DNA from: Telluria sp042683405
Lineage (GTDB): Bacteria > Pseudomonadota > Gammaproteobacteria > Burkholderiales > Burkholderiaceae_D
NCBI RefSeq assembly: GCF_042683405.1
Contig: NZ_JBHUJS010000001.1
Coordinates: 798,621 to 862,620, forward strand
Direction: 5' to 3'
DNA length: 64,000 nt
A program made the translations under genes and the position numbers. Each line of letters opens with the position of its first letter. The stretch's first letter is position 1. The notes beneath the pieces were generated by a model. It was not told where the DNA came from, did not search any database, and worked only from the letters and a program-made list of their open reading frames with translations. Below are positions 52,349 through 61,044 of the stretch, one piece after another.

Positions 52349-53149
52349 TCAGCCGAACAGCCTCTCCAGCTCCACCCCCGGCTCCGGCGCGCGCATGAAC
52401 GCCTCGCCAACCAGGAACGCATGCACGTCATGTTCGCGCATGCGCTTCACGTCCGCCGGCCCGAGAATGCCGGACTCCGTCACCACCAGCCGCTCCTGCG
52501 GAATGCGCGGCAGCAGCCCGATGGTGGTCTCCAGCGACACCTCGAACGTGCGCAGGTTACGGTTATTGATTCCCACCAGCGGCGTCTTCAAGCGGAGCGC
52601 CGCGGTGAGCTCATCCCCGTCGTGCACCTCCACCAGCACATCCATGCCCAGGGCGTGCGCACAGGCCTCCAGCTCCGCCATCAAGCCGTGGTCCAGCGCA
52701 GACACGATCAGCAGGATGCAGTCCGCGCCCATCGCCCTTGCTTCGTACACCTGGTACGGGTCGATCATGAAATCCTTGCGCAGCACCGGGATCGAGCATG
52801 CCGCACGCGCCTCAACGAGGTAGCTTGCCGCACCCTGGAAGAAGCGTTCGTCGGTGAGCACCGACAGGCACGCCGCGCCATGCGTGGCGTAGCTGTATGC
52901 AATCTGCGCGGGCCGGAAGTCCGCGCGCAGGACGCCCTTTGAAGGCGACGCCTTCTTCACTTCCGCAATCACGCCCGCGTGGCCGGCCGTGATCCGGTTG
53001 CGCAGGCTCTGCTCGAAGCCGCGGATGGACGCGCGCGCCGCGCTGTCGCTTTCCACGTCGCGCCGCAGGCTGTTGAAATCGCGCCGCTGCTTTGCCGCTG
53101 CGACCTCGTCGCGTTTCACGGCAATGATTTTGTCGAGAATATCCGCCAT
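52349..53149 (-). CDS. trpC: Indole-3-glycerol phosphate synthase
   Basis: The 266-residue TIM barrel has the family opening ILDKIIAVKRDEVAAAK, VIAEVKKASPSKGVLR (catalytic Lys and Glu strand), LSVLTDERFFQG, VLRKDFMIDPYQVYEARAMGAD and VGINNRNLRTFEV. It converts carboxyphenylamino-deoxyribulose phosphate to indole-3-glycerol phosphate. It is monofunctional, with no fused TrpF, and is the last gene of the trp block, 5 bp after trpD. Confidence 0.97.
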   Translation of the reverse strand: MADILDKIIAVKRDEVAAAKQRRDFNSLRRDVESDSAARASIRGFEQSLRNRITAGHAGVIAEVKKASPSKGVLRADFRPAQIAYSYATHGAACLSVLTDERFFQGAASYLVEARAACSIPVLRKDFMIDPYQVYEARAMGADCILLIVSALDHGLMAELEACAHALGMDVLVEVHDGDELTAALRLKTPLVGINNRNLRTFEVSLETTIGLLPRIPQERLVVTESGILGPADVKRMREHDVHAFLVGEAFMRAPEPGVELERLFG

Positions 53150-53154
53150 GCCGC

Positions 53155-54186
53155 TCAGCCTCCCAACTGCCGGGTGACCTGGACGAACTGCTCCAGCTTG
53201 CGCAGCGCGGCGCCGGACGCCACCGCTTCGCGAGCCCTGGCCAGGCCTGCTTCGATCGAGGGTGCGACGCCGGCCGCATAGAGGGCGACGCCTGCATTCA
53301 GTGCGACGATGTCCGCCGCCGGACCCGGCTCGCCGCGCAGCGCTTCCATCACGCGCGCGATCGATTCCGCCGGGTTGCCCACCTTGAGGTTGCGCGTGGC
53401 GACCATCTGCAGGCCAAAGTCCTCCGGATGGATTTCATATTCGCGGATCTCGCCGTTCACCAGTTCCCCGACCAGGGTGCCGGCGCCGAGCGAGACTTCG
53501 TCCATGTTGTCGCGGCCCCATACCACCATCGCATGCTGCGCGCCCAGGCGCTGCAGCACGCGCACCTGGATGCCGACCAGGTCCGGGTGGAACACGCCCA
53601 TCAGGATGTTCGGCGCCCCGGCCGGATTGGTCAGCGGGCCGAGGATGTTGAAGATCGTGCGCACGCCCAGTTCGCGGCGCACCGGCGCGGCATGCTTCAT
53701 GGCCGCATGGTGGTTCGGCGCGAACATGAAGCCGATGCCGGTCTGCGCGATCGACTGCGCGATCTGTTCGGGCGTCAGGTTGATGTTCGCGCCCAGCGAT
53801 TCGAGCGCATCCGCGCTGCCGGACGACGAGGACACGCTGCGTCCGCCGTGCTTGGCCACGCGCGCGCCGGCCGCCGCGGCGACGAACATCGTGGCCGTCG
53901 AGATATTGAAGGTGTGCGCGCTGTCGCCGCCGGTGCCGACAATGTCGAGCAGGTTGGTGGTGTCGGCCATCGGCACCTTGGTCGAGAATTCGCGCATGAC
54001 CTGCGCGGCCGCAGTGATCTCGCCGATGGTCTCCTTCTTGACGCGCAGGCCCATCGTGATCGCAGCCACCATCACGGGCGACATCTCGCCCGACATGATC
54101 TGCCGGAACAGGTGCAGCATCTCGTCATGGAAGATCTCGCGGTGTTCGATACAGCGCAGCAGCGCCTCTTGTGGGGTGATCGACAT
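53155..54186 (-). CDS. trpD: Anthranilate phosphoribosyltransferase
   Basis: The 343-residue protein has IVGTGGDSAHTFNISTATMFVAAAAG (PRPP loop), KHGGRSVSSSSGSADALE, and GIGFMFAPNHHAAMKHAAPVR with NILGPLTNPA. It transfers phosphoribose to anthranilate, the second step of the pathway. It is not fused to TrpG. It starts 22 bp after the trpG stop. Confidence 0.97.
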   Translation of the reverse strand: MSITPQEALLRCIEHREIFHDEMLHLFRQIMSGEMSPVMVAAITMGLRVKKETIGEITAAAQVMREFSTKVPMADTTNLLDIVGTGGDSAHTFNISTATMFVAAAAGARVAKHGGRSVSSSSGSADALESLGANINLTPEQIAQSIAQTGIGFMFAPNHHAAMKHAAPVRRELGVRTIFNILGPLTNPAGAPNILMGVFHPDLVGIQVRVLQRLGAQHAMVVWGRDNMDEVSLGAGTLVGELVNGEIREYEIHPEDFGLQMVATRNLKVGNPAESIARVMEALRGEPGPAADIVALNAGVALYAAGVAPSIEAGLARAREAVASGAALRKLEQFVQVTRQLGG

Positions 54187-54208
54187 GGTTTGCCTTTATC
54201 AGAAAAAT

Positions 54209-54772
54209 TCAGCGCTGCAGGAAGTTCTTCAGCAACGCGTGCCCGTGTTCGGACAGGATGGATTCGGGGTGGAACTGCACGCCTTCGATGTCGTACTCCT
54301 TGTGGCGTACGCCCATGATTTCGCCGTCGTCGGTCCACGCGGTCACTTCCAGGCAGTCCGGCAGGGACGAGCGTTCGATCGCCAGCGAGTGGTAGCGGAT
54401 CACGGTGAAGGGGCTGGGCAGTCCCTTGAACACGCCCACGCCCGTATGCGCGACCGGCGAGGTCTTGCCGTGCATGACCTGTTTGGCGCGGATCACATTG
54501 CCGCCGAAGGCCGCGCCGATGGCCTGGTGGCCGAGGCACACGCCCAGGATCGGGATCTTGCCCTTGAAGTGCTGCAGCACGGCGACTGAGATGCCCGCGT
54601 CGGCCGGCGCTTTCGGTCCGGGGGAGATGCAGATGCGGTCCGGCTTCATCGCCTCAATATCGGCGATGGTCAGTTCGTCGTTGCGCACCGTGACCACCTC
54701 TTCGCCAAGTTCGCCGAAGTACTGGACGATGTTGTAGGTGAACGAGTCGTAGTTATCGATCATTAAAAGCAT
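54209..54772 (-). CDS. trpG: Anthranilate synthase glutaminase component
   Basis: A 187-residue class I amidotransferase: LLMIDNYDSFTYNIVQY, ISPGPKAP, the nucleophile elbow ILGVCLGHQAIG, and VQFHPESIL for the His/Glu pair. It feeds ammonia to TrpE. Its first 20 bases overlap the 3' end of the asparagine-synthase-like gene, so its translation is probably coupled to that gene. Confidence 0.97.
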   Translation of the reverse strand: MLLMIDNYDSFTYNIVQYFGELGEEVVTVRNDELTIADIEAMKPDRICISPGPKAPADAGISVAVLQHFKGKIPILGVCLGHQAIGAAFGGNVIRAKQVMHGKTSPVAHTGVGVFKGLPSPFTVIRYHSLAIERSSLPDCLEVTAWTDDGEIMGVRHKEYDIEGVQFHPESILSEHGHALLKNFLQR

Positions 54773-56312
54773 AATTCGCCGTCCCTTGCGTTCGGGTGTC
54801 AGGGTTAAATTGGTGGACGAAGCGCGCCAGGCTGGCCAGGTAGGCCACGCGGCGGGGTTTCCACCATGTCGATTGCAGGTCGCCGCCCAGCAGGCAGGCG
54901 CGGGCCGCGCGCGGCGCCACGAAACGCCCGTTCACGTAGCCGCCCGATGTCATCGAGCGGGCGATCATTGGCGCGTAGAAGGCCACTCTATCCGACAGGC
55001 GCTGCCGGGGCGCGCGCGCATGCTTGTCCTCGTACGGGATTGCGCCGATGACCGGGTCCGCGATCGCGATCGCGTCGGTGTGCAGGCGCTTGTCGCGTGT
55101 CGCGCCGGGCGGCAGGCCAAGCAGGAAAGCGAGCAGCGTCCGGTCGAGGTAGGGCGCGTACGCCACATGCCGCGACAGGATCCGGAAAGGCAGCAGCCCG
55201 GTACCGCGGCGGCTGCGGTTCCAGAAGTAGAAGGACTTCAGCGGGTTTGGCTGCCCGAGGTGGCGCCTGAGTTCCGCGTCGATCAGTTCCTCCGCAGCGC
55301 CGGGCGTGCAAGCGCCGGCGAGCAGCGGTCCGAGCGTGTCTTCGAGCGCGTCCTCGCCACCGAGCTGGCTCCAGCTGGCCAGCAGGCCGCGCCGGACAGA
55401 CTCGATGTCGCCGTCGAGGTAGCGGCCGAGCAGCTGCTCGTCCTGGAACAGGCCGGCCGAAAGAACGTCGCCGCCGACGCCGTCGAACACCCCGGCCACG
55501 CCGCTGTCGTGCAAGGCCGCGCGCACCGGCATCGTCCAGGCGTGTTCGTAGGTCATGAAGTCGACCGCCTGCGCGTGTGCGCATTCCTGCGCATACTGGC
55601 CCAGCACCGGCTGGCGCACCACACGGTGAGGCCAGCGCATCGTGCCGCACAGTTCGGACGCGACGCGAACGTCTTCGTCGTTGCGGGGCGGTAGGTGGCG
55701 CGCGGTGAGGGCGAAGCGGGGCGTGCAGCCCATGCGGTACAGCTCCAGTGCGATATGGCGCGAGTCGCGCCCGCCGCTGAGCGGGACGGCGAAATCGCCA
55801 GCCATCACCGCCGCAATGCGCTCCATCGAGGCACGGAACAGCGCGGCATAGGATTCCCGGGCATGGTCGGCGCGTGTCTCCTGCACCTGCAGGTAGGAGG
55901 AGCTGACCTCGGGACCGCCGCCGGGACGCCACGTCAGCGTGCCTTGCGGTCCAAGCAGCCGCACCCCTTCGAACGGCGTGTGGTCACCGACCAGGAAGCC
56001 CAGCCGCAGCAGCACCCCGAGCGAAGCGGGGCAGATGCGCGGCGCCTTTCCGGACGCGGCGAACAGGCCGGCGATGCTGGTCGCCAGCACGGCCTGCTGC
56101 CCGTCGGCGTAGTAGTACAGCGGCAGGAAGCCGGTGGCGCAGGTGCTGGCCCTGAGCCGTTCGCCGTCCCAGTCCCACTTGGCGAACACGCCATCGCCGC
56201 CGTCCACGGCATATCCTTTGAAGAACCTGGCCTGGCCGGATACGGCAGGCGCCGCGCCGGCGCCCGCCGAGATCCTGATCCATCCGTCCTGGCTTGCGTG
56301 TAGTCTGCTCAT
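54753..56312 (-). CDS. Asparagine-synthase-like amide ligase without a glutaminase cysteine
   Basis: A 519-residue protein. The C-terminal part is an ATP-pyrophosphatase asparagine synthase domain with PLSGGRDSRH (SGGxDS at 179-184), FDGVGGDVLSAG and a late RTLLAFLLGLPP. The N-terminal 170 residues keep the outline of the amidotransferase domain (GFLPLYYYADGQQAVLATSI, LLGPQGTLTW) but begin MSRLH, without the catalytic Met-Cys. It therefore resembles beta-lactam synthetase, lasso-cyclase and other natural-product ligases more than true AsnB. GGAG lies about six bases before the ATG at 56312; an ATG at 56459, one base after the trpE stop, is an alternative. It is inserted between trpE and trpG. 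Function unknown. Confidence 0.8.
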   Translation of the reverse strand: MSRLHASQDGWIRISAGAGAAPAVSGQARFFKGYAVDGGDGVFAKWDWDGERLRASTCATGFLPLYYYADGQQAVLATSIAGLFAASGKAPRICPASLGVLLRLGFLVGDHTPFEGVRLLGPQGTLTWRPGGGPEVSSSYLQVQETRADHARESYAALFRASMERIAAVMAGDFAVPLSGGRDSRHIALELYRMGCTPRFALTARHLPPRNDEDVRVASELCGTMRWPHRVVRQPVLGQYAQECAHAQAVDFMTYEHAWTMPVRAALHDSGVAGVFDGVGGDVLSAGLFQDEQLLGRYLDGDIESVRRGLLASWSQLGGEDALEDTLGPLLAGACTPGAAEELIDAELRRHLGQPNPLKSFYFWNRSRRGTGLLPFRILSRHVAYAPYLDRTLLAFLLGLPPGATRDKRLHTDAIAIADPVIGAIPYEDKHARAPRQRLSDRVAFYAPMIARSMTSGGYVNGRFVAPRAARACLLGGDLQSTWWKPRRVAYLASLARFVHQFNPDTRTQGTANYAFNDR

Positions 56313-56460
56313 GGCCGCTCCGGTGAACGATGCACGGGATGCGGGCCGCAGCGATCCGGGGCGCTCCGCCCCGCGGGAGGCCCGCTTCCCTCGCATGCTA
56401 CCGCCAGAAGTGAACGGGCTCTTCGATCTGCGATAACGATCGGTGAGAGCGCAGGCCATG

Positions 56461-57957
56461 TCAGTAGGCCCCGTCCAGGCCGTCCTGGACCTGCTCGGCG
56501 GCGCGCAGCACCGCGCGCGCCTTGTTCTCGGTCTCCTGCCATTCCATTTCGGGCACCGAATCGGCCACGATGCCGGCGGCTGCCTGCACGTACAGGTTGC
56601 CGTCCTTAATGACGCCGGTCCGGATCGCGATCGCCACGTCCATCTCGCCGCCGAACGACAGGTAGCCGCAGGCGCCGCCGTAGATGCCGCGCTTGGTGGG
56701 CTCCAGCTCGTCGATCACCTCCATCGCGCGCACTTTCGGCGCGCCGGTCAGGGTCCCGGCCGGGAAGGTGGCGCGCAGCACGTCCAGGTTGGACATGCCC
56801 TCGCGCAGGCGGCCTTCGACATTCGAGACGATGTGCTGGACGTGCGAGTACTTCTCGATGACCATCCGGTCCGTGACGGCGACGCTGCCGGTCTCGGAGA
56901 TCCGTCCGATGTCGTTGCGGGCCAGGTCGATCAACATCACGTGCTCGGCCACTTCCTTGGGGTCGTTCAGCAGTTCCTCGGCCAGCGCCGCGTCGCGCTC
57001 GGGGGTGGCGCCGCGCGGACGCGTGCCCGCGATAGGGCGCAACGTGACCTTCTTGCCGCCGTCCGGCGTGCTTTCGTTGCGCACCAGGATTTCGGGCGAG
57101 GCGCCGACAATCTGCATGTCGCCGAAGTTGTAGTAGTACATGTACGGCGACGGATTGAGCGAGCGCAGCGCGCGGTACAGCGTCAGCGGCGAGTCGACGT
57201 AGGGCTTGCGGATGCGCTGGCCGATCTGCACCTGCATCAGGTCGCCCGCCATCACGTACTCGTGCGCCCTGGCGACCGCCTTCAGGTAATCCTCTTTCGC
57301 AAACTCCCGCACCGCCTCGGTCCGCACGGAACTAGAGGTGACCGGTGCGTCCACGCCACGGCGCAGCATCATGCGCAGGTCCTTCAGGCGCTGCTGCGCT
57401 TTCGAGAACGCTTCCGGATGCGAGGGATCGGCGTACACGATCAGGTACAGCTTGCCCGACAGGTTGTCGATGACCGCCAGTTCCTCGGTCACCATCAGCT
57501 GGATGTCCGGTACGCCCAGGTCGTCTTTCGGCTGCGAGTGCGCCAGCTTTTTCTCGATGTGGCGCACGGTGTCGTAGCCGAAGTAGCCGGCCAGCCCGCC
57601 GCAGAAGCGCGGCATGCCGGGGCGCAGCGCGACCTTGAAGCGCGCCTGGTAGGCCTCGATGAATTCGAGCGGATTGCCCTCGTGCGTTTCGATCACTTCG
57701 CCGTGGCGCACGACTTCGGTGCGGTTGCCGGCATTGCGCAGCAGCGTCGATGCGGGCAGGCCGATGAAGGAGTAGCGGCCGAAGCGCTCGCCGCCCACGA
57801 CCGACTCGAGCAGGAAGGTGTTCGCGCCCGCGCGCTGCGTCTGCGCCAGCTTCAGGTACAGCGTCAGCGGCGTCTCGAGGTCGGCAAACGCCTCGGCGAT
57901 CAGCGGAATGCGGTTATAGCCCTGCGCGGCCAGCGATTTGAATTCGAGTTCGGTCAT
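56461..57957 (-). CDS. trpE: Anthranilate synthase component I
   Basis: The 498-residue protein has the N-terminal regulatory region with LLESVVGGERFGRYSFIG (the Trp feedback-site region) and the chorismate-binding domain: QIGQRI, GASPEILVR, PIAGTRPRGATPERD, DLARNDIGR, GTLTGAPKVRAMEVI and YGGACGYLSFGGEMDVAI. It makes anthranilate from chorismate with ammonia from TrpG. GGAGAAG precedes the ATG. The leader region upstream contains a Trp-rich peptide and a terminator, so expression is controlled by attenuation. Confidence 0.97.
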   Translation of the reverse strand: MTELEFKSLAAQGYNRIPLIAEAFADLETPLTLYLKLAQTQRAGANTFLLESVVGGERFGRYSFIGLPASTLLRNAGNRTEVVRHGEVIETHEGNPLEFIEAYQARFKVALRPGMPRFCGGLAGYFGYDTVRHIEKKLAHSQPKDDLGVPDIQLMVTEELAVIDNLSGKLYLIVYADPSHPEAFSKAQQRLKDLRMMLRRGVDAPVTSSSVRTEAVREFAKEDYLKAVARAHEYVMAGDLMQVQIGQRIRKPYVDSPLTLYRALRSLNPSPYMYYYNFGDMQIVGASPEILVRNESTPDGGKKVTLRPIAGTRPRGATPERDAALAEELLNDPKEVAEHVMLIDLARNDIGRISETGSVAVTDRMVIEKYSHVQHIVSNVEGRLREGMSNLDVLRATFPAGTLTGAPKVRAMEVIDELEPTKRGIYGGACGYLSFGGEMDVAIAIRTGVIKDGNLYVQAAAGIVADSVPEMEWQETENKARAVLRAAEQVQDGLDGAY

Positions 57958-58006
57958 GTTCTTCTCCGGTCCGCCCGATGGATAGAGGGGGGCGGTGGCT
58001 TGTTTC

Positions 58007-58038
58007 AAAAAACCTGTCGCGCATGCGAGCGGCGACAG
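58007..58038 (-). terminator. trp attenuator terminator
   Basis: On the minus strand CTGTCGC pairs with GCGACAG across an 11-nt loop, followed by G and TTTTTT, 12 bases after the trpL stop and about 50 bases before trpE. The left arm can alternatively pair upstream: GCAATC, just after the third Trp codon, with GATTGC next to the arm, or GGCGAC within the Trp codons with GTCGCC. This would be the antiterminator when the ribosome stalls. Confidence 0.85.
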
Positions 58039-58049
58039 CAATCAGCGGG

Positions 58050-58136
58050 TCAGTTTGCCCAGGATTGCCAGCGTCGCCACAGCCAGGCCTCAAGGGCGCC
58101 GGTCTGGTTGACATTGAGTTTTTTGATGAAAAACAT
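58050..58136 (-). CDS. trpL: trp operon leader peptide
   Basis: A 28-residue peptide, MFFIKKLNVNQTGALEA followed by WLWRRWQSWAN, with four Trp codons at positions 18, 20, 23 and 26. It lies between gph and trpE, followed by an intrinsic terminator. This is the standard layout of transcription attenuation: low charged tRNA-Trp stalls the ribosome in the Trp codons and prevents the terminator. Its ATG comes four bases after the gph stop (TAAACGAATG) with no Shine-Dalgarno of its own, so it is probably translated by ribosomes that finish gph, which would tie attenuation to gph translation. Confidence 0.9.
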   Translation of the reverse strand: MFFIKKLNVNQTGALEAWLWRRWQSWAN

Positions 58137-58140
58137 TCGT

Positions 58141-58848
58141 TTAGCGGTGTGCTTTGGCTTGTTCGTTGTGCTCGCGGATGCGGTGTGCAGCGTCCAGCAG
58201 CGTGGTCACTATACCATCGGATTCGATTTCGTGTACAGGGCGGCCGTGGTTGTAACCGTAAGGGACCGTCAGCACGAAACAGCCGGCCGCGCGCGCAGCT
58301 TCCGCATCGTTGGACGAGTCGCCGATCGCCACCACCTCATCCGGATGCAGCGCAAAGCTGGCGCAGGCGCCCAGCAGCGGCATCGGATCGGGCTTCCTGC
58401 GCTCGAACGAGTCGCCGCCGTACAGCACGTCGAAGAAGTGCGACAGGCCCTTCCTTGCCAGCAGCGGCTGGGCGAACGCCATCGGCTTGTTGGTGACGCA
58501 GGCGAGCGCCAGGCCCATCTCGCGCATGGCAGCCAGGCCTTCGGTCACCTCCGGGTACATGGTGCTGTAATCGCCGTTGATGGCGATGTAATGCCGGTGG
58601 TAGGACGCCATCGCCTCGCCGATGCGCTGCTCGACGCCCGCCTGGTCGAAGTCCAGCGCGAGCACGCCGCGGATCAGGTTTTCGGAGCCCTTGCCGACCA
58701 TGCGCGCGATCTGCTCGGCCGCGACCGGGCCGAGCCCGAATTCGGCGCGCATGCGGTTGATGGCCACCTCGAAGTCCGGCACGGTGTCGAGCATCGTGCC
58801 GTCCAGGTCGACGATGACGCCGCGGATCGGCTTATGCTGCGGCTTCAT
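58141..58848 (-). CDS. gph: Phosphoglycolate phosphatase
   Basis: The 235-residue HAD hydrolase has VIVDLDGTMLDTVPD (nucleophile Asp and acid Asp), ACVTNKP (motif II), RKPDPMPLL (motif III Lys) and AIGDSSNDAEAARAAG (motif IV). Gph dephosphorylates 2-phosphoglycolate. In betaproteobacteria it commonly lies between rpe and trpE, as here, but an MFS gene has come between rpe and gph. It overlaps the MFS stop by 17 bp and is followed directly by trpL. Confidence 0.94.
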   Translation of the reverse strand: MKPQHKPIRGVIVDLDGTMLDTVPDFEVAINRMRAEFGLGPVAAEQIARMVGKGSENLIRGVLALDFDQAGVEQRIGEAMASYHRHYIAINGDYSTMYPEVTEGLAAMREMGLALACVTNKPMAFAQPLLARKGLSHFFDVLYGGDSFERRKPDPMPLLGACASFALHPDEVVAIGDSSNDAEAARAAGCFVLTVPYGYNHGRPVHEIESDGIVTTLLDAAHRIREHNEQAKAHR

Positions 58849-60154
58849 GGCGCTCGGGGATGGGGCGGACCACCAGGAACAGGTAGGACATGGCGCCGAC
58901 GAAGGCGATGGCCGCGCCGGTCAGCAGCGCCGGTACGAAAGACCAGGTCTGCGCGATGTAGCCGGTCAGGATCGGCGCCAGCGCACCGCCGAGGAAGCCG
59001 GCGAAGTTCTGGATCGCGCCCAGCGAGGCGATGCTGTTGCGCGGCGCCGCGGCCGTCGCAAGCGACCATGCGCACGCCGACGACGCGTTGGCGAGGAAGA
59101 TGACGATCGAGATGCAGGCCACTGCCACGGCATTGCTGTCCACCAGCGCAGCGGGGATCGTGAACGCCACCATGCCCAGCGTCGCCACCACCACGGCGTT
59201 GCGGCGCGCCGATACCGGCGAGGCCGCATTGCGCGTGACCCGGTCGGTGGCCCAGCCGGCGATCAGTGCGCCCGCAAAGCCGCACATGAACGGGATCGAT
59301 GCCGCAATCCCTGCGTAGGCCAGGTCCATGTGGCGCTCGGCCCGCAGGTAACCTGGCAGCCAGGTCAGGTACACCCAGTTGAGGTACACGGAACCGAAGA
59401 AGCCGATCATCATGCCCCAGGTGGTGCGGTGGCGGAACAGCGCGCGCCACGATGCGAAATCCGCTTTCGGCGGTGCTTCGCCCGCCTCGCCGGCTTCCAG
59501 GTAGGCGCGTTCGGCCGGCGTCATTTTGGCGTGGACCGGATCGCGATACAGCGCTACCCAGATGACGGCAGCGACCAGCCCCATCGCGCCGGTGACGAAG
59601 AACGCCCAGTGCCAGCTGGTCGCCGCGATCAGCGGCGCCAGGCACAGTGGCGCGAGCGCGACGCCCAGCGGCGAGGCCGAGTTGTAGATGCCGGTCGGCG
59701 TGCCGCGTGCGCGCAGCGGGAACCAGTTGCTGACGACACGTGCCGCAGCGGGGAACTGCGGCGCCTCGCCAATGCCAAGGATGATGCGCGCGATGACGAA
59801 GTAGCCGAAGGTCGACACCAGCCCGCCCGCCGCCTGCGCCAGCGACCACACGACCAGCCCGATACCCAGCAGCCAGCGCGGCCCGATCTTGTCCACCAGC
59901 GCGCCGACCGGCAGCTGGCAGAGCGCATAGCTCCACGAAAACGCCGACAGCAGCACGCCCATTTCGCCGAGCGAGAGACCCATGTCCGCGCGAATGAACT
60001 CGTTGGCCACCGCCAGCGTGGCCCGGTCGAGATAGTTGATGACGCCGGTGACGACCAGCAGGGCCAGCGCCAGGGTCTGGCTGCGGCGGATCGCGGGGGA
60101 GGGCGCCAGCGTGGAGGTGATGCTCACTTCGGACTGCGACATGGGTTTCGACAT
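58832..60154 (-). CDS. MFS transporter of the anion:cation symporter type
   Basis: The 440-residue protein has 12 hydrophobic segments. VINYLDRATLAVANEFIRADMGLS in the first helix and loop, then SWSYALCQLPVGALVDKIGPRWLLG and IGEAPQFPAAARVVSNWFP, are the pattern of the ACS family (hexuronate, phthalate, glucarate and related organic anions). The substrate is unknown. The start at 60154 has AGGG upstream; a TTG at 60175 falls in a T-run. A strong terminator lies between rpe and this gene. Its end overlaps gph by 17 bp, so gph translation is coupled to it. Confidence 0.88.
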   Translation of the reverse strand: MSKPMSQSEVSITSTLAPSPAIRRSQTLALALLVVTGVINYLDRATLAVANEFIRADMGLSLGEMGVLLSAFSWSYALCQLPVGALVDKIGPRWLLGIGLVVWSLAQAAGGLVSTFGYFVIARIILGIGEAPQFPAAARVVSNWFPLRARGTPTGIYNSASPLGVALAPLCLAPLIAATSWHWAFFVTGAMGLVAAVIWVALYRDPVHAKMTPAERAYLEAGEAGEAPPKADFASWRALFRHRTTWGMMIGFFGSVYLNWVYLTWLPGYLRAERHMDLAYAGIAASIPFMCGFAGALIAGWATDRVTRNAASPVSARRNAVVVATLGMVAFTIPAALVDSNAVAVACISIVIFLANASSACAWSLATAAAPRNSIASLGAIQNFAGFLGGALAPILTGYIAQTWSFVPALLTGAAIAFVGAMSYLFLVVRPIPERHEAAA

Positions 60155-60173
60155 TGCTTGCGCCCTGTGTGCC

Positions 60174-60199
60174 AAAAAAAAACCGGGCCGCCGGCCCGG
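60174..60199 (-). terminator. Rho-independent terminator after rpe
   Basis: On the minus strand CCGGGCC / GGCCCGG with a 3-nt loop is followed by nine Ts, a few bases after the rpe stop and 20 bases before the MFS start. Confidence 0.88.
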
Positions 60200-60203
60200 A
60201 TGA

Positions 60204-60869
60204 TCAGATTTTCGCCAGTTCGCTGCGCATGGCGTCGATCACCGCCTTGTAGTCAGGCTTGCCGAAGATGGCCGAACCGGCCACGAAGGTGTCGGCGCCA
60301 GCAGCCGCTGCGGCGGCGATATTGTCGGCTTTGATGCCGCCGTCCACTTCCAGCATGATGTCGCGGCCCGATTCGTCGATCATGCGGCGCGCGATCGCGA
60401 TCTTTTTCAGCGCTTCGGGGATGAAGGACTGGCCGCCGAAGCCCGGGTTCACCGACATGATCAGGATCATGTCGATCTTGTCCATCACGTGCTCCAGGTA
60501 GTGCATCGGCGTGGCCGGGTTGAACACCAGGCCGGCCTTGCAGCCGTGGTCGCGGATCAGCTGCAGCGTGCGGTCGATGTGTTCCGACGCTTCAGGGTGG
60601 AAGGTGATGATGTTGGCGCCGGCTTTGGCAAAGTCGGGGATGATGCGGTCTACCGGCTTGACCATCAGGTGCACGTCGATCGGCACATCCACGTGCGGGC
60701 GGATTGCCTGGCATACCAGCGGTCCGATCGTCAGGTTCGGCACATAGTGGTTGTCCATGACATCGAAGTGGATGATGTCGGCGCCTGCCGCGACGACGTT
60801 GCGTACTTCCTCGCCCAGGCGGGCGAAGTCGGCGGAAAGGATGCTGGGAGCGATGCGGTAGGTGGTCAT
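60204..60869 (-). CDS. rpe: Ribulose-phosphate 3-epimerase
   Basis: The 221-residue TIM barrel has RIAPSILSADFARLGEEV, IHFDVMDNHYVPNLTIGP (metal ligands), HLMVKPVDRII, FHPEAS, MSVNPGFGGQSFI and LEVDGGIKADNI. It interconverts ribulose 5-phosphate and xylulose 5-phosphate in the pentose phosphate pathway. It is the first gene of the minus-strand run rpe, MFS, gph, trp; an intrinsic terminator immediately follows it. Confidence 0.97.
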   Translation of the reverse strand: MTTYRIAPSILSADFARLGEEVRNVVAAGADIIHFDVMDNHYVPNLTIGPLVCQAIRPHVDVPIDVHLMVKPVDRIIPDFAKAGANIITFHPEASEHIDRTLQLIRDHGCKAGLVFNPATPMHYLEHVMDKIDMILIMSVNPGFGGQSFIPEALKKIAIARRMIDESGRDIMLEVDGGIKADNIAAAAAAGADTFVAGSAIFGKPDYKAVIDAMRSELAKI

Positions 60870-60918
60870 TGTGTAAAGTCCGGCCGTATAACTGTAAAAC
60901 CGCTATTTTACGCGAGGG

Positions 60919-61008
60919 AAGGGGACTGTCTCTATCGGGGGGCGTTGGGCGGCCCTGGCTTCCCGGGTCGCGGCGCCCGCTTGTCCCCGTTGCGGACAGT
61001 CCCCGCCA
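60919..61008. repeat. GGGGACTGTC and GGACAGTCCCC elements upstream of apaG
   Basis: Two half-related palindromic copies (60921-60930 and 60994-61004) in inverted orientation in the rpe/apaG intergenic region. Confidence 0.5.
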
Positions 61009-61044
61009 ACGCAGGTATCATGGCATTTCATACCAAGGGACGAG

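Noticed and set aside
54753..56312. Lasso-peptide cluster built on the asparagine-synthase-like gene
   Set aside because: No precursor, leader-binding protein, B2 protease or transporter is next to it; the neighbours are all trp genes.
56443..59103. An 886-codon plus-strand open frame opposite trpE and gph
   Set aside because: It is the antisense shadow of well-supported trpE, trpL and gph; the composition is His/Arg/Gln-rich and nothing is recognisable.
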